A DNA stretch of 64,000 nt from Polynucleobacter sp. MWH-UH25E. GTDB lineage: Bacteria > Pseudomonadota > Gammaproteobacteria > Burkholderiales > Burkholderiaceae. The position numbers and the translations under genes are program-made. Under the pieces are notes generated by a model that was not told where the DNA came from, searched no databases, and was given only the letters and a program-made list of their open reading frames with translations. Location of the stretch: positions 1,364,001-1,428,000 of the forward strand of contig NZ_CP061286.1 of NCBI RefSeq assembly GCF_018687095.1, given 5' to 3'. Of this stretch, positions 8,703 to 16,603 are shown in pieces (position 1 is the stretch's first letter; each line of letters starts with the position of its first letter).

Positions 8703-9011
8703 ATGTCTGATCCAATGCGCGTTAGAGCAGCCGAAAGTGGCGGTATTGTGGATGTAAAAATTTTGATGAAGCACGACATGGAATCTGGTCAGCGTAAAGA
8801 TGCTTCTGGCAGGGTTATTCCAGCGTGGCACATCACGACGATCAATGTGAAAGCCAATGGCAAAGATGTATTGAATGGTCAGTTTGGTCCAGCTGTTTCA
8901 AAGGATCCATTCTTGAACTTTAAATACAAGGGCGCTAAAGGCGACAAGATTGTTGTTAGCTGGGTTGATAACAAAGGTGACAAGCGTACCGATGAGGCAA
9001 CTGCTTCTTAA
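8703..9011 (+). CDS. soxZ: thiosulfate oxidation carrier complex protein SoxZ
   Basis: A 102-residue immunoglobulin-fold protein without its own signal peptide, as usual for SoxZ, which is exported by Tat together with SoxY as a heterodimer. The opening MSDPMRVRA, the KHDMESGQRKDASGRVIPAWHI stretch and the C-terminal DNKGDKRTDEA pattern are typical. It stabilises SoxY and orients the swinging cysteine arm. The gene follows soxY after 51 bp and precedes soxA by about 36 bp, with an AAGAGGAAT ribosome site just upstream. Length and position leave little doubt. Confidence 0.94.
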   Translation: MSDPMRVRAAESGGIVDVKILMKHDMESGQRKDASGRVIPAWHITTINVKANGKDVLNGQFGPAVSKDPFLNFKYKGAKGDKIVVSWVDNKGDKRTDEATAS

Positions 9012-9047
9012 GTGCTCTTATTCATTATGGCTTTGAAAGGGAATCAA

Positions 9048-9860
9048 ATGCAGCGTAAATTCACCTTAGGCTTGTCCTCGGGAATATTGGTGGCAAGTTT
9101 GTCGATTTCATCGATTGTGTTCGCCCAAACGGCGACAGATGAGATAGCAAAATATCGTGAAATGATTGCGGATGGAAACCCTTCAGAGCTGTATGAAGCT
9201 GCAGGCGAGGATTTATGGAAAAAGCCTGCTGGACCAAAAAACGCAACTCTAGAGAAATGTGATTTAGGTTTGGGCCCCGGTGTTGTAAAGGGTGCGGCTG
9301 CACAATTGCCGCGTTACTTCAAAGATACCAATAGAGTCCAGGATCTTGAATCTCGCTTGATGACCTGTATGCAAACCTTGCAAGGTCGCAATCCAAAAGA
9401 AATGGTGGATGCACCATTTCAGGTTGGACCTAAGAAAGATATGGAAGCGATTGTTGCTTATGTGGTTACCGCATCTAAAGGCGACAAGATTAAAGTCAGT
9501 GCCAATCATCCAAAAGAAAAAGAAATGTATGAGCTTGGTAAGCGTGCATTTTATTTCCAGGGTGGTCCAATGGATTTCTCCTGTGCATCTTGCCATGGCG
9601 AAGATGGAAAGCGTATTCGTTTGCAGGACCTGCCGAATTTGACCACCCAAAAAGGCGCAGCCTTGGGTTGGGGTTATTGGCCTGCATATCGTGTATCTAG
9701 TGGCCAGTTTTGGACGATGCAGCAACGTTTGAATGATTGCTATCGCCAGCAGCGCTTCCCATTCCCTATTTACGGATCTGATCTGACTGTAGCCTTGTCA
9801 ATGTATATGGCAAAGAATGCAAATGGCGGTACAGTTGAAACCCCTGGTTTAAAGCGTTAA
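9048..9860 (+). CDS. soxA: L-cysteine S-thiosulfotransferase subunit SoxA (monohaem)
   Basis: The start at 9048 has an AAAGGGAATC site and gives 270 residues with a Sec signal peptide (cleaved near VFAQ, residue 27). One haem motif is present, CASCH at 179-183. The distal active-site cysteine that carries persulfide is C231 (LNDCYRQ). In the N-terminal domain the CxxCH of dihaem SoxA is absent; C71 and C107 remain, which in monohaem SoxA form a disulfide. The enzyme, with SoxX, couples thiosulfate to SoxY. In-frame starts at 9012 and 9027 exist but would spoil the signal peptide. Confidence 0.93.
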   Translation: MQRKFTLGLSSGILVASLSISSIVFAQTATDEIAKYREMIADGNPSELYEAAGEDLWKKPAGPKNATLEKCDLGLGPGVVKGAAAQLPRYFKDTNRVQDLESRLMTCMQTLQGRNPKEMVDAPFQVGPKKDMEAIVAYVVTASKGDKIKVSANHPKEKEMYELGKRAFYFQGGPMDFSCASCHGEDGKRIRLQDLPNLTTQKGAALGWGYWPAYRVSSGQFWTMQQRLNDCYRQQRFPFPIYGSDLTVALSMYMAKNANGGTVETPGLKR

Positions 9861-9879
9861 CGGATAAGAGACAGAGAAT

Positions 9880-10518
9880 ATGCATATGAAAAACATCAAA
9901 TCCCTCTTAGTCCTTAGCGCCATTGCTATTTCAGCAATTGGTTTTCAAGGTTCTGTTCTTGCCCAGCAGGCTAATGATCCGAAATTTAACAAAATGATGA
10001 AGGATGGTTTCCGGGCAGAAGGTATTGCCGGCCTAGATCGCATCGATCAAGATGAAACCCAAAAATTCTGCTCTGATCCTGTCTTTGTGAATAGCGATAA
10101 GGGTCAAGCAATGCGTGAAAAGATCCAGAAAATCAATATGGATAGCATCAAGCAACCCTCAGATGGTAAGTACATGGGGGATTGGAAGAAGGGTGAGGCG
10201 ATTGCACAAAGCGGTCGTGGTGCCACTTGGACGGATAAAGCAGATACTCCGATTGGTGGTGGTTGTTATAACTGCCATCAAATTGATAAGAAAGAAATTT
10301 CTTATGGCACTATCGGGCCATCCCTTTGGAACTACGGTAAGTTGCGTGGAAATTCACAAGAGTTGGTGGTCTACACCTGGAACCGTATCAATAACTCCAA
10401 GGCGTATAACGCTTGTAGCAATATGCCACGCTTTGCACACTTTAAGTTGCTGAATGAGCAGCAGATTCAGGACTTAATGGCTCTGTTGCTGGATCCCGCC
10501 TCACCAGTAAATCAATAA
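9880..10518 (+). CDS. soxX: sulfur oxidation c-type cytochrome SoxX
   Basis: A 212-residue periplasmic cytochrome c with a Sec signal peptide ending near VLAQQ (residue 30) and one haem site, CYNCH at 129-133. Further on, SNMPRF supplies the likely methionine ligand. It is longer than minimal SoxX, having an N-terminal extension of about 95 residues before the haem domain, as in many betaproteobacterial SoxX proteins. It forms the SoxAX complex with the preceding gene product and takes the electrons released when thiosulfate is attached to SoxY. Translation could begin at 9880 or two codons later at 9886 (MKNIK); the difference does not affect the signal peptide. Confidence 0.92.
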   Translation: MHMKNIKSLLVLSAIAISAIGFQGSVLAQQANDPKFNKMMKDGFRAEGIAGLDRIDQDETQKFCSDPVFVNSDKGQAMREKIQKINMDSIKQPSDGKYMGDWKKGEAIAQSGRGATWTDKADTPIGGGCYNCHQIDKKEISYGTIGPSLWNYGKLRGNSQELVVYTWNRINNSKAYNACSNMPRFAHFKLLNEQQIQDLMALLLDPASPVNQ

Positions 10519-10526
10519 AACAAAAG

Positions 10527-10548
10527 CAGGCCGTAAGGCCTGTTTTTT
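10527..10548 (+). terminator. hairpin terminator or attenuator between soxX and soxB
   Basis: A six-base-pair stem CAGGCC (10527-10532) and GGCCTG (10537-10542) closes a GTAA tetraloop and is followed directly by TTTTTT (10543-10548). This is the classic form of an intrinsic terminator. It sits inside what otherwise looks like a single sox operon, 9 bp after soxX and 14 bp before soxB, so it may only partly stop transcription. Confidence 0.7.
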
Positions 10549-10562
10549 ATCAGGGGAAATAT

Positions 10563-12293
10563 ATGTCTTTAAGTCGTCGCGATTTCTTGCAGGCTTTAGC
10601 TTTTGCTTCAGCGGGTGGAATGAGTTTGCAATCGAATTTTGCGGGTGCGCAAGTAGCGGCTCAAAAATTTTATGATGTTCCAAAGTTCGGTAATGTTCAT
10701 CTATTGCACTTTACGGATTGTCACGCACAATTATTACCAATCTATTTTCGTGAGCCCAATGTCAATCTAGGCATTGGTGCGCAAGAAGGCAAAACACCGC
10801 ATTTGGTTGGAGAGTATTTTCTAAAGGCAAATGGTATCGCTCCAGGTACGCGTGATGCCCATGCCTTTACCTATTTGGACTTTGTTGCGGCAGCTCAAAA
10901 CTACGGAAAGATGGGCGGCTTTGCACATATGGCAACGCTCATCAAGCAATTAAAAGCAGGACGTCCTGGCGCACAACTATTAGATGGCGGTGATACCTGG
11001 CAGGGATCAGGTACAGCACTATGGACCAATGGCCAAGATATGGTGGATGCAGCGCTTGCGCTAGGCGTGGATGTGATGACGCCCCACTGGGAAATGACGC
11101 TAGGTGAGAAGCGTGTGATGGAAATTGTGAATGGCGATTTCAAAGGAAAAGTGTCATTCATTGCGCAAAACATTAAAACATCCGATTTTGGCGATATGGT
11201 ATTCAACCCATATGTCATGAAGAATATGAATGGCGTTCAAGTTGCTATCATTGGCCAAGCATTTCCCTATACGCCAATAGCCAACCCAAGATATTTCACA
11301 CCAGACTGGACTTTTGGAATTCAAGAGGAAAATCTTCAAAAGACGATTGATGAGGTGAAATCAAAAGGCGCGAAAGTAGTGGTATTACTCTCGCATAATG
11401 GTATGGATGTGGACTTAAAAATGGCGTCACGTGTTAGTGGATTGCATGCCATTTTAGGTGGCCATACGCATGATGGAGTGCCTGTTCCAGTGCAGGTCAA
11501 GAATCGCGGTGGAATGACACTCGTTACTAATGCTGGTTCAAATGGAAAATTTTTGGGCGTGCTCGATTTTGATGTTAAGGGCGGTAAGCCAGTTGATTTC
11601 CGATACAAGCTTTTACCAATCTTCTCAAATATGATTCCGGCTGATCCAACGATGTCTAAATTGATCACCAAGGTAAGGGCGCCGTTTGAGGCTAAGTTGG
11701 GAGAAAAATTGGCTACCACCGATGGACTCTTGTATCGTCGTGGCAACTTCAACGGTAGCTTTGATCAATTAATCTTAGATGGATTAATGGCGCAGAAAAA
11801 TGCGGAGATCGCATTCTCTCCTGGTTTCCGCTGGGGAACAAGTTTGTTGCCTGGACAGGCGATTACGCGTGAGAACCTCATGGATCAAACGGCAATTACT
11901 TATCCATACACTACGGTCACCAATATGACTGGCGAGACGATTAAGACCATCTTGGAAGACGTGGCGGATAACTTATTTAACCCAGACCCGTATTATCAGC
12001 AGGGCGGTGACATGGTTCGCGTTGGGGGCATGCAATACACAATTGATCCAGCGCAGACTGCCGGTAATCGCATATCGGAGATGCGCCTTAATGGCAAGTT
12101 AATTGAAGCTGGAAAAACTTATAAAGTTGCGGGTTGGGCGCCAGTTAGTGAAGACGCCAAAAATGTAGGCGGCGAAGCAATTTGGGACGTGATCGAGCGC
12201 CACTTGAAAGAGGTGAAGACGGTCAAGGCTGTTAAGCTCAATGAGCCCGTAATCAAAGGTGTTGCCAATAATCCTGGTATGGCTCCTATCTAA
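10563..12293 (+). CDS. soxB: thiosulfohydrolase SoxB
   Basis: A 576-residue metallophosphoesterase-fold enzyme with a twin-arginine signal (SRRDFLQAL at residues 4-12). The dimanganese site residues are visible: D52 and H54 (HFTDCHAQLLP), the GGDTW motif, LSHNGMD and GGHTHDG. The C-terminal half is the 5'-nucleotidase-like domain. SoxB hydrolyses the sulfonate from SoxY-bound thiosulfate, releasing sulfate, and is the usual marker gene for Sox-type thiosulfate oxidation. The ATG is preceded by AGGGGAAAT. It lies just after the soxX hairpin and just before a small DsrE-like gene. Confidence 0.95.
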   Translation: MSLSRRDFLQALAFASAGGMSLQSNFAGAQVAAQKFYDVPKFGNVHLLHFTDCHAQLLPIYFREPNVNLGIGAQEGKTPHLVGEYFLKANGIAPGTRDAHAFTYLDFVAAAQNYGKMGGFAHMATLIKQLKAGRPGAQLLDGGDTWQGSGTALWTNGQDMVDAALALGVDVMTPHWEMTLGEKRVMEIVNGDFKGKVSFIAQNIKTSDFGDMVFNPYVMKNMNGVQVAIIGQAFPYTPIANPRYFTPDWTFGIQEENLQKTIDEVKSKGAKVVVLLSHNGMDVDLKMASRVSGLHAILGGHTHDGVPVPVQVKNRGGMTLVTNAGSNGKFLGVLDFDVKGGKPVDFRYKLLPIFSNMIPADPTMSKLITKVRAPFEAKLGEKLATTDGLLYRRGNFNGSFDQLILDGLMAQKNAEIAFSPGFRWGTSLLPGQAITRENLMDQTAITYPYTTVTNMTGETIKTILEDVADNLFNPDPYYQQGGDMVRVGGMQYTIDPAQTAGNRISEMRLNGKLIEAGKTYKVAGWAPVSEDAKNVGGEAIWDVIERHLKEVKTVKAVKLNEPVIKGVANNPGMAPI

Positions 12294-12312
12294 TTCAATA
12301 CTAGAGGTAAAT

Positions 12313-12753
12313 ATGATCAAAAGAGTTATTCAATTCGCCGTTTGTCTAGTCATTTCATTTGGTTTCATTGCAAGTGTATCTGCCCAAGGCTCATCGGGCA
12401 CAAAGGTTGTTTACCATATTGATGATGCTGAATCACAAGGTATTAAAGGTTTGCGCAATATCCGAAACCATTTAGATACCGCTCCAAATACCACCATTAT
12501 TGTTGTGACACATGCGAATGGTGTTGATATGTTGATGGAGGGTGCAAAAGACAAGAAGAACAATATTGAATATGCTCCTTTGGTTTCTGCTCTCAAGTCG
12601 CGCGGAGTCAAATTTGAAGTGTGTGAAATTACTTTAAAGAACCGCAATCTAAAAAAAGATCAATTCGTATTGGATGCAGATTTCACGCCTTCAGGTGTTG
12701 TTCGGGTTGCGGATCTTCAATATAAAGATGGTTTTGCTTACATCAAGCCTTAA
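12313..12753 (+). CDS. periplasmic DsrE-family protein
   Basis: A 146-residue protein with a Sec signal peptide (MIKRVIQFAVCLVISFGFIA to SAQG) when started at the ATG at 12313, which has AGAGGT before it. The mature part has the DsrE/DsrF-like fold pattern (VVYHIDDA, TIIVVTHANGVDML) and one conserved cysteine in FEVCEITLKNR, the position of the sulfur-accepting cysteine in this family. DsrE proteins bind or relay persulfide sulfur. Being exported and 19 bp after soxB, it could accept sulfur in the periplasm alongside SoxYZ. Its true role is not known to me. Confidence 0.8.
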   Translation: MIKRVIQFAVCLVISFGFIASVSAQGSSGTKVVYHIDDAESQGIKGLRNIRNHLDTAPNTTIIVVTHANGVDMLMEGAKDKKNNIEYAPLVSALKSRGVKFEVCEITLKNRNLKKDQFVLDADFTPSGVVRVADLQYKDGFAYIKP

Positions 12754-12761
12754 GTTTTGAA

Positions 12762-13730
12762 ATGAAAGTTTGCATTCGTCGTATTCAGCACTGCCTTGGG
12801 ACTCTGATCGGGTCCTTTGTTTTTTGTGGTTTAACGATTGCTCATAATGCGGTAGTGGCAGATGAGGTGTTGGTTAAGCCTATTCAAGTGGCACCGCATA
12901 CGTACTTTATTCAAGGTCGACCAGAAATGGGCAGTAGTGCCAACCAAAACTTCATCTCAAATGCAGGGTTTGTTGTTACCCCTGGTGGGGTGGTTGTAAT
13001 GGATGCGCTTGGCTCGCCGGTGCTTGCTAAAAAGCTAATAGCTGAAATCAGAAAAGTTAGCAATCAGAAAATTGTGGCGGTAATTGTGAGTCACTATCAT
13101 GCCGACCATATCTATGGTTTGCAAGAATTCAAAAAGATTGGCGCAACAATTTATGCGCAAGGTGAAGGAAGAAATTATCTTTCATCGGAAACTGCCAAGC
13201 AGCGTTTGATCGCTTCAAGAGTGGATTTTGCGCCATGGGTCAACGAGAAGACGAGCCTAGTTCCTGCAGATGTTTGGATTGATAAAGCATTTACCCTCAA
13301 GGTTGGTGGAGTGGATTTCTTAATTACTAGGGTGGGTCCTGCACATGCACCAGAAGACTTAATGGTTTACGTGCCTTCAGAAAAAGTACTTTTTGCAGGA
13401 GATCTAGTCTTCCGCGGTCGCATTCCATTTGTGGGAAATGCAGATAGCAAAGGTTGGTTGCTGGCCTTAGATGAAATTGAGAGACTCAATCCCGATACGG
13501 TGATTCCAGGTCACGGCGCTTACTCTACTAAGCCGCTTGAAGATATTGCGTTCACACGCGGTTACTTGAAATATTTGCGGGAATCAATGAGTACCGCTGC
13601 ACTTAATTTGGATCCATTCGAGGGGGCCTATCAGTCGACAGACTGGTCTGAATATGAAGGAATGCCATTATTTAAGGCTGCCAACCGAATGAATGCTTAT
13701 AACGTCTACTTATCAATTCAGGCCGAGTAG
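12762..13730 (+). CDS. SoxH-like periplasmic MBL-fold hydrolase
   Basis: A 322-residue metallo-beta-lactamase-fold protein with an N-terminal hydrophobic export signal (residues 10-32). The metal motif is SHYHADH, followed by GPAHAPED, FAGDLVF and PGHGAY. This matches the group containing SoxH, encoded in several sox clusters but not required for thiosulfate oxidation in the organisms studied, and the quinoprotein-relay hydrolases. It starts 8 bp after the DsrE-like gene, so the two are probably co-translated. Its substrate is unknown; a role on a sulfur ester or persulfide is guesswork. It differs clearly from the cytoplasmic persulfide dioxygenase at the cluster start. Confidence 0.8.
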   Translation: MKVCIRRIQHCLGTLIGSFVFCGLTIAHNAVVADEVLVKPIQVAPHTYFIQGRPEMGSSANQNFISNAGFVVTPGGVVVMDALGSPVLAKKLIAEIRKVSNQKIVAVIVSHYHADHIYGLQEFKKIGATIYAQGEGRNYLSSETAKQRLIASRVDFAPWVNEKTSLVPADVWIDKAFTLKVGGVDFLITRVGPAHAPEDLMVYVPSEKVLFAGDLVFRGRIPFVGNADSKGWLLALDEIERLNPDTVIPGHGAYSTKPLEDIAFTRGYLKYLRESMSTAALNLDPFEGAYQSTDWSEYEGMPLFKAANRMNAYNVYLSIQAE

Positions 13731-13796
13731 GGCTTGAGGGCGAAATTGGCAAGATGGCTCTAAAATAGCCTTTTGCCAGCGTATTGCCAATTTGTA

Positions 13797-14114
13797 ATGA
13801 AATTTACCGTATTTTCTCGCCAGTTTTTTGCTTGCGCCATGATTGGTTTGAGCACTAGTACTATGGCGAATATAAATGTTGAGAATGGCAAGCAACTTGA
13901 CCAGAACAAGTGCTACGCTTGCCACGCCAAGAAAACCAGTTTTGGAAATGGGGACATGATTTATACCCGATCTGATAGCAAGGTGAACTCACTTGCGAAA
14001 TTAAAAACGATGGTGGAGCGCTGTAATACTGAGTTACGTCTTGATTTATTTCCTGAAGACGAAGCAGATGTTGCTGCTTATTTAAATAAGCAATTCTATA
14101 AATTTAAACAATAA
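13797..14114 (+). CDS. small periplasmic monohaem cytochrome c
   Basis: A 105-residue protein when started at the ATG at 13797, with a short Sec signal (residues 1-24, cleaved near TMAN) and one haem motif CYACH (KCYACHAKK). A possible methionine ligand lies in NGDMIYTR or TMVERC. It is shorter than class I cytochromes and has no family name I recognise. In sox clusters such small cytochromes (SoxE-type and others) carry electrons from SoxAX or SoxCD to the terminal oxidase, which is the natural guess here. An upstream ATG at 13773 lacks a clean signal peptide. Confidence 0.75.
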   Translation: MKFTVFSRQFFACAMIGLSTSTMANINVENGKQLDQNKCYACHAKKTSFGNGDMIYTRSDSKVNSLAKLKTMVERCNTELRLDLFPEDEADVAAYLNKQFYKFKQ

Positions 14115-14132
14115 TTTTTTAATAAGTTTTCT

Positions 14133-15254
14133 ATGGAAGCTGTAGATATACCCCTTTTAAGTAAAACGGTGCTTTGGGCAACGTTTGCGATTACGTTTGC
14201 TCTAGGCATGGTGATGCAAAAAACAGGATTTTGCAGCATGGGCGCTGTATCAGATGTTTTTATCACCTCCAACTGGAATCGTTTTAGACAATGGTTCTTA
14301 GCGATCGGCACTGCGATTCTTGGATTCACTTTTTTGGCACATCTCGGATTGATTGATTCACTGAAATCGATCTATACAGGTAATAAATTTCTGTGGCTTT
14401 CGACTCTTTTAGGAAGCATTTTGTTCGGTTTTGGAATGGTTTTGGCTTCTGGATGCGGCAGCAAAACATTAATACGTATTGGCGGGGGCAACCTAAAGTC
14501 AGTAGTGGTCTTTATGGTTTTGGGCTTAACGGCTTACATGACATTGCGTGGATTTTTGGGAGTCATTCGTACAAATACTGTAGATCTCGTATTTGTAAGC
14601 TTTGCAACCCCGCAAGACTTGCCAAGTCTACTTGCTGGTCCTTTCGAGGTTGAGAGGGCGAACTTGCATTTAGTTCTTGGACTCATTATTGGTTGTGCAT
14701 TTATTGTGTTTGCATTGGCTGATAGAGCATTTCGTAATTTTGAAAACCTCTTTGCAGGTGTCTCAGTCGGCTTAGCTATCACTGCTGTATGGTGGGTTTC
14801 TGGTGCTTTGGGTTATGTAGCGGAGGACCCTAATACGCTTGAGGAAGTATTTTTAGTAACCAATTCTGGTCGTATGGAGAGTCTATCTTTTGTAGCTCCA
14901 TATGCCTATTCGTTGGATTGGCTGATGATGTACAGCGATACTTCGAAAGTGCTGACCGTTGGCATAGTGGCTGTTGTAGGTATGATTTTGGGCTCTGCTG
15001 TAGTTGCCATTTCTAGCAAGACCTTTCGTTGGGAAACCTTCAGAAATGCAGAAGATACCGCTAATCATTTGGTGGGTGCGGCACTAATGGGATTTGGTGG
15101 CATCACAGCTTTGGGTTGCACGGTAGGTCAGGGCTTGAGTGGTATATCAACCTTGGCTTTGAGTTCTTTATTAGCATTACCTGGCTTTATTTTTGGTGGC
15201 TATCTCGGTGTTCGTTATCTTCAATTGCGATTAGCACCTTATCCCTGCGCATAA
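14133..15254 (+). CDS. YeeE/YedE-family thiosulfate/sulfur transporter, full length
   Basis: A 373-residue polytopic membrane protein of the YeeE/YedE (TsuA) family. The cysteine motifs that relay thiosulfate through the membrane in this family are all present: GFCSMGAVSD with C34, ASGCGSKTLIRIGGGN with C108, and GITALGCTVGQGLSGIST in the second half. Such proteins import thiosulfate or move sulfane sulfur. It is the first of three YeeE/YedE genes in a row and starts 18 bp after the small cytochrome gene. It has no clear ribosome site, so coupling to the upstream gene is likely. Whether it imports thiosulfate or exports a sulfur product is not evident. Confidence 0.88.
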   Translation: MEAVDIPLLSKTVLWATFAITFALGMVMQKTGFCSMGAVSDVFITSNWNRFRQWFLAIGTAILGFTFLAHLGLIDSLKSIYTGNKFLWLSTLLGSILFGFGMVLASGCGSKTLIRIGGGNLKSVVVFMVLGLTAYMTLRGFLGVIRTNTVDLVFVSFATPQDLPSLLAGPFEVERANLHLVLGLIIGCAFIVFALADRAFRNFENLFAGVSVGLAITAVWWVSGALGYVAEDPNTLEEVFLVTNSGRMESLSFVAPYAYSLDWLMMYSDTSKVLTVGIVAVVGMILGSAVVAISSKTFRWETFRNAEDTANHLVGAALMGFGGITALGCTVGQGLSGISTLALSSLLALPGFIFGGYLGVRYLQLRLAPYPCA

Positions 15255-15272
15255 TTCTTCATAGGCATTTAC

Positions 15273-15710
15273 ATGCAAATCAATTGGCTCTCCTTTACAC
15301 CCATTCCATCCTTATTTGGCGGGGTGTTATTGGGAATTGCGGCAGCTCTATATGTCTTGCTTCATGGCAGGATTCTAGGTATAAGTGGAATTGTTTCAGG
15401 TCTCTTGCATCCGAAGCCAAATGATATTGTGTGGCGATTGGCCTTAGTGCTTGGTTTATTGTCAGCGCCACTTTGGGCTGCCTTGCTTTTTGGCATCCGC
15501 CCGATTGTAGAAATTGATACAGACTGGTATGTAATTTTGTTGGCTGGATTGCTAGTGGGATTTGGCGCGCAATATGGATCTGGTTGCACTAGCGGGCATG
15601 GAATCTGTGGATTATCTAGGTTATCTACTCGCTCATTGGTGGCGACACTCACCTTTATGGGCGCTGGATTTGTCACTGTATTCATTATTCGCCATATGAT
15701 CGGGGCTTGA
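15273..15710 (+). CDS. YeeE/YedE-family half-length membrane protein
   Basis: A 145-residue protein with four hydrophobic segments. It carries the YeeE/YedE cysteine signature GSGCTSGHGICGLSRLSTRS, which corresponds to one half of a full-length YeeE. Half-size proteins of this kind occur in pairs with a DUF6691-type partner, as here. The next gene begins 1 bp after this stop, so the two products are surely made together and may form one transport unit. The substrate is expected to be a small sulfur species; this is family inference. Confidence 0.85.
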   Translation: MQINWLSFTPIPSLFGGVLLGIAAALYVLLHGRILGISGIVSGLLHPKPNDIVWRLALVLGLLSAPLWAALLFGIRPIVEIDTDWYVILLAGLLVGFGAQYGSGCTSGHGICGLSRLSTRSLVATLTFMGAGFVTVFIIRHMIGA

Positions 15711-15711
15711 T

Positions 15712-16152
15712 ATGAAAAAGCATTTCAGCCTTTTTAGTCAGTACGCAATTGGCGTCCTTTTTGGACTCGGCTTAATCATTTCAGGAATGAGTAATCCAAA
15801 AAAAGTCTTGGGCTTTTTGGATCTTGCTGGCGCGTGGGACCCATCTTTGATTTTCGTAATGTTAGGGGCAATTCTGGTTGGTCTAGCAGGTTTCTATGTC
15901 GTAAAAAAGCGTAGTGAAGCATTTTTTGGTGGAGCTCTACATATTCCAACAAGGCGAGATATATCAAAAGCTTTGATAATTGGTAGCTTTATTTTCGGTG
16001 TTGGCTGGGGGATTGCTGGCATTTGCCCTGGCCCAGCACTAGTCGCTTTGGGTGCTGGATACTTAAAGGCTTTGGTGTTTGTTGTTGCGATGCTGGCTGG
16101 TATGCGAGTTTGCGAACGATTCTTTACCGCCCATAGACAAGCGCCAAAATAA
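15712..16152 (+). CDS. DUF6691 / YeeE-type half-length membrane protein
   Basis: A 146-residue membrane protein with four predicted segments and a single conserved motif WGIAGICPGPALVALGAG, typical of the DUF6691 half of YeeE/YedE pairs. The internal ISGMSNPKKVLGFLDLAGAWDPSL stretch is also a family hallmark. It is translationally coupled to the preceding half-length protein (1-bp gap). Together the pair would mimic a full YeeE. In other bacteria such pairs lie next to persulfide dioxygenases or rhodaneses, matching the context here. Confidence 0.86.
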   Translation: MKKHFSLFSQYAIGVLFGLGLIISGMSNPKKVLGFLDLAGAWDPSLIFVMLGAILVGLAGFYVVKKRSEAFFGGALHIPTRRDISKALIIGSFIFGVGWGIAGICPGPALVALGAGYLKALVFVVAMLAGMRVCERFFTAHRQAPK

Positions 16153-16234
16153 TTAACAGATCAATCATTATTGAAATATTGTTGTTCACTATTTAATGAA
16201 TTTTTTTAAAAACTTATTTAAAGCAGAGGATGTC

Positions 16235-16579
16235 ATGAGTCTTCCAATCGCATGCCACAACGACCAGTTTGGCACTTTAGGTCAAATCGAGCCAACCCAT
16301 TTGGCGGAAATTGCAAAGCAGGGCTATAAGAGCGTCATTAATAATCGCCCAGACGGAGAAGGCGGTCCTGATCAACCTAAAAATGCCGATATTCAAGCTG
16401 AGGCAGAAAAGTTGGGCTTGAACTACGTATATCTCCCGGTTGTTTCTGGTGCTATTACGCCAGAACAGGTAATTGAGATGGCGCGTTTGCTAAAAACCTT
16501 GCCTGGCCCTGTGTTGGCATTTTGTCGTTCTGGAGCTCGCTCAACAAATCTGTATCAACTTGCTTTGCAAGTTAAGTAA
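16235..16579 (+). CDS. DUF442 (TIGR01244-type) sulfurtransferase
   Basis: A 114-residue cytoplasmic protein of the DUF442 family, with the phosphatase/rhodanese-like active-site loop FCRSGARSTNLYQLA near its C-terminus. The start at 16235 is preferred because AGAGGA lies six bases before it; an upstream in-frame ATG at 16196 adds 13 residues and has no ribosome site. This domain forms the N-terminal half of the bifunctional Blh protein, whose C-terminal half is the persulfide dioxygenase. Here the two halves are separate genes about 11 kb apart, bracketing the sox genes. It likely transfers sulfane sulfur to or from glutathione; that function is inferred from Blh. Confidence 0.82.
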   Translation: MSLPIACHNDQFGTLGQIEPTHLAEIAKQGYKSVINNRPDGEGGPDQPKNADIQAEAEKLGLNYVYLPVVSGAITPEQVIEMARLLKTLPGPVLAFCRSGARSTNLYQLALQVK

Positions 16580-16603
16580 ACGATCTATTAAGTCGACATA
16601 CCA

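Noticed and set aside
9264..9725. Minus-strand open frame of 153 codons inside soxA
   Set aside because: It is antisense to the haem and active-site region of soxA, with atypical composition and no ribosome site.
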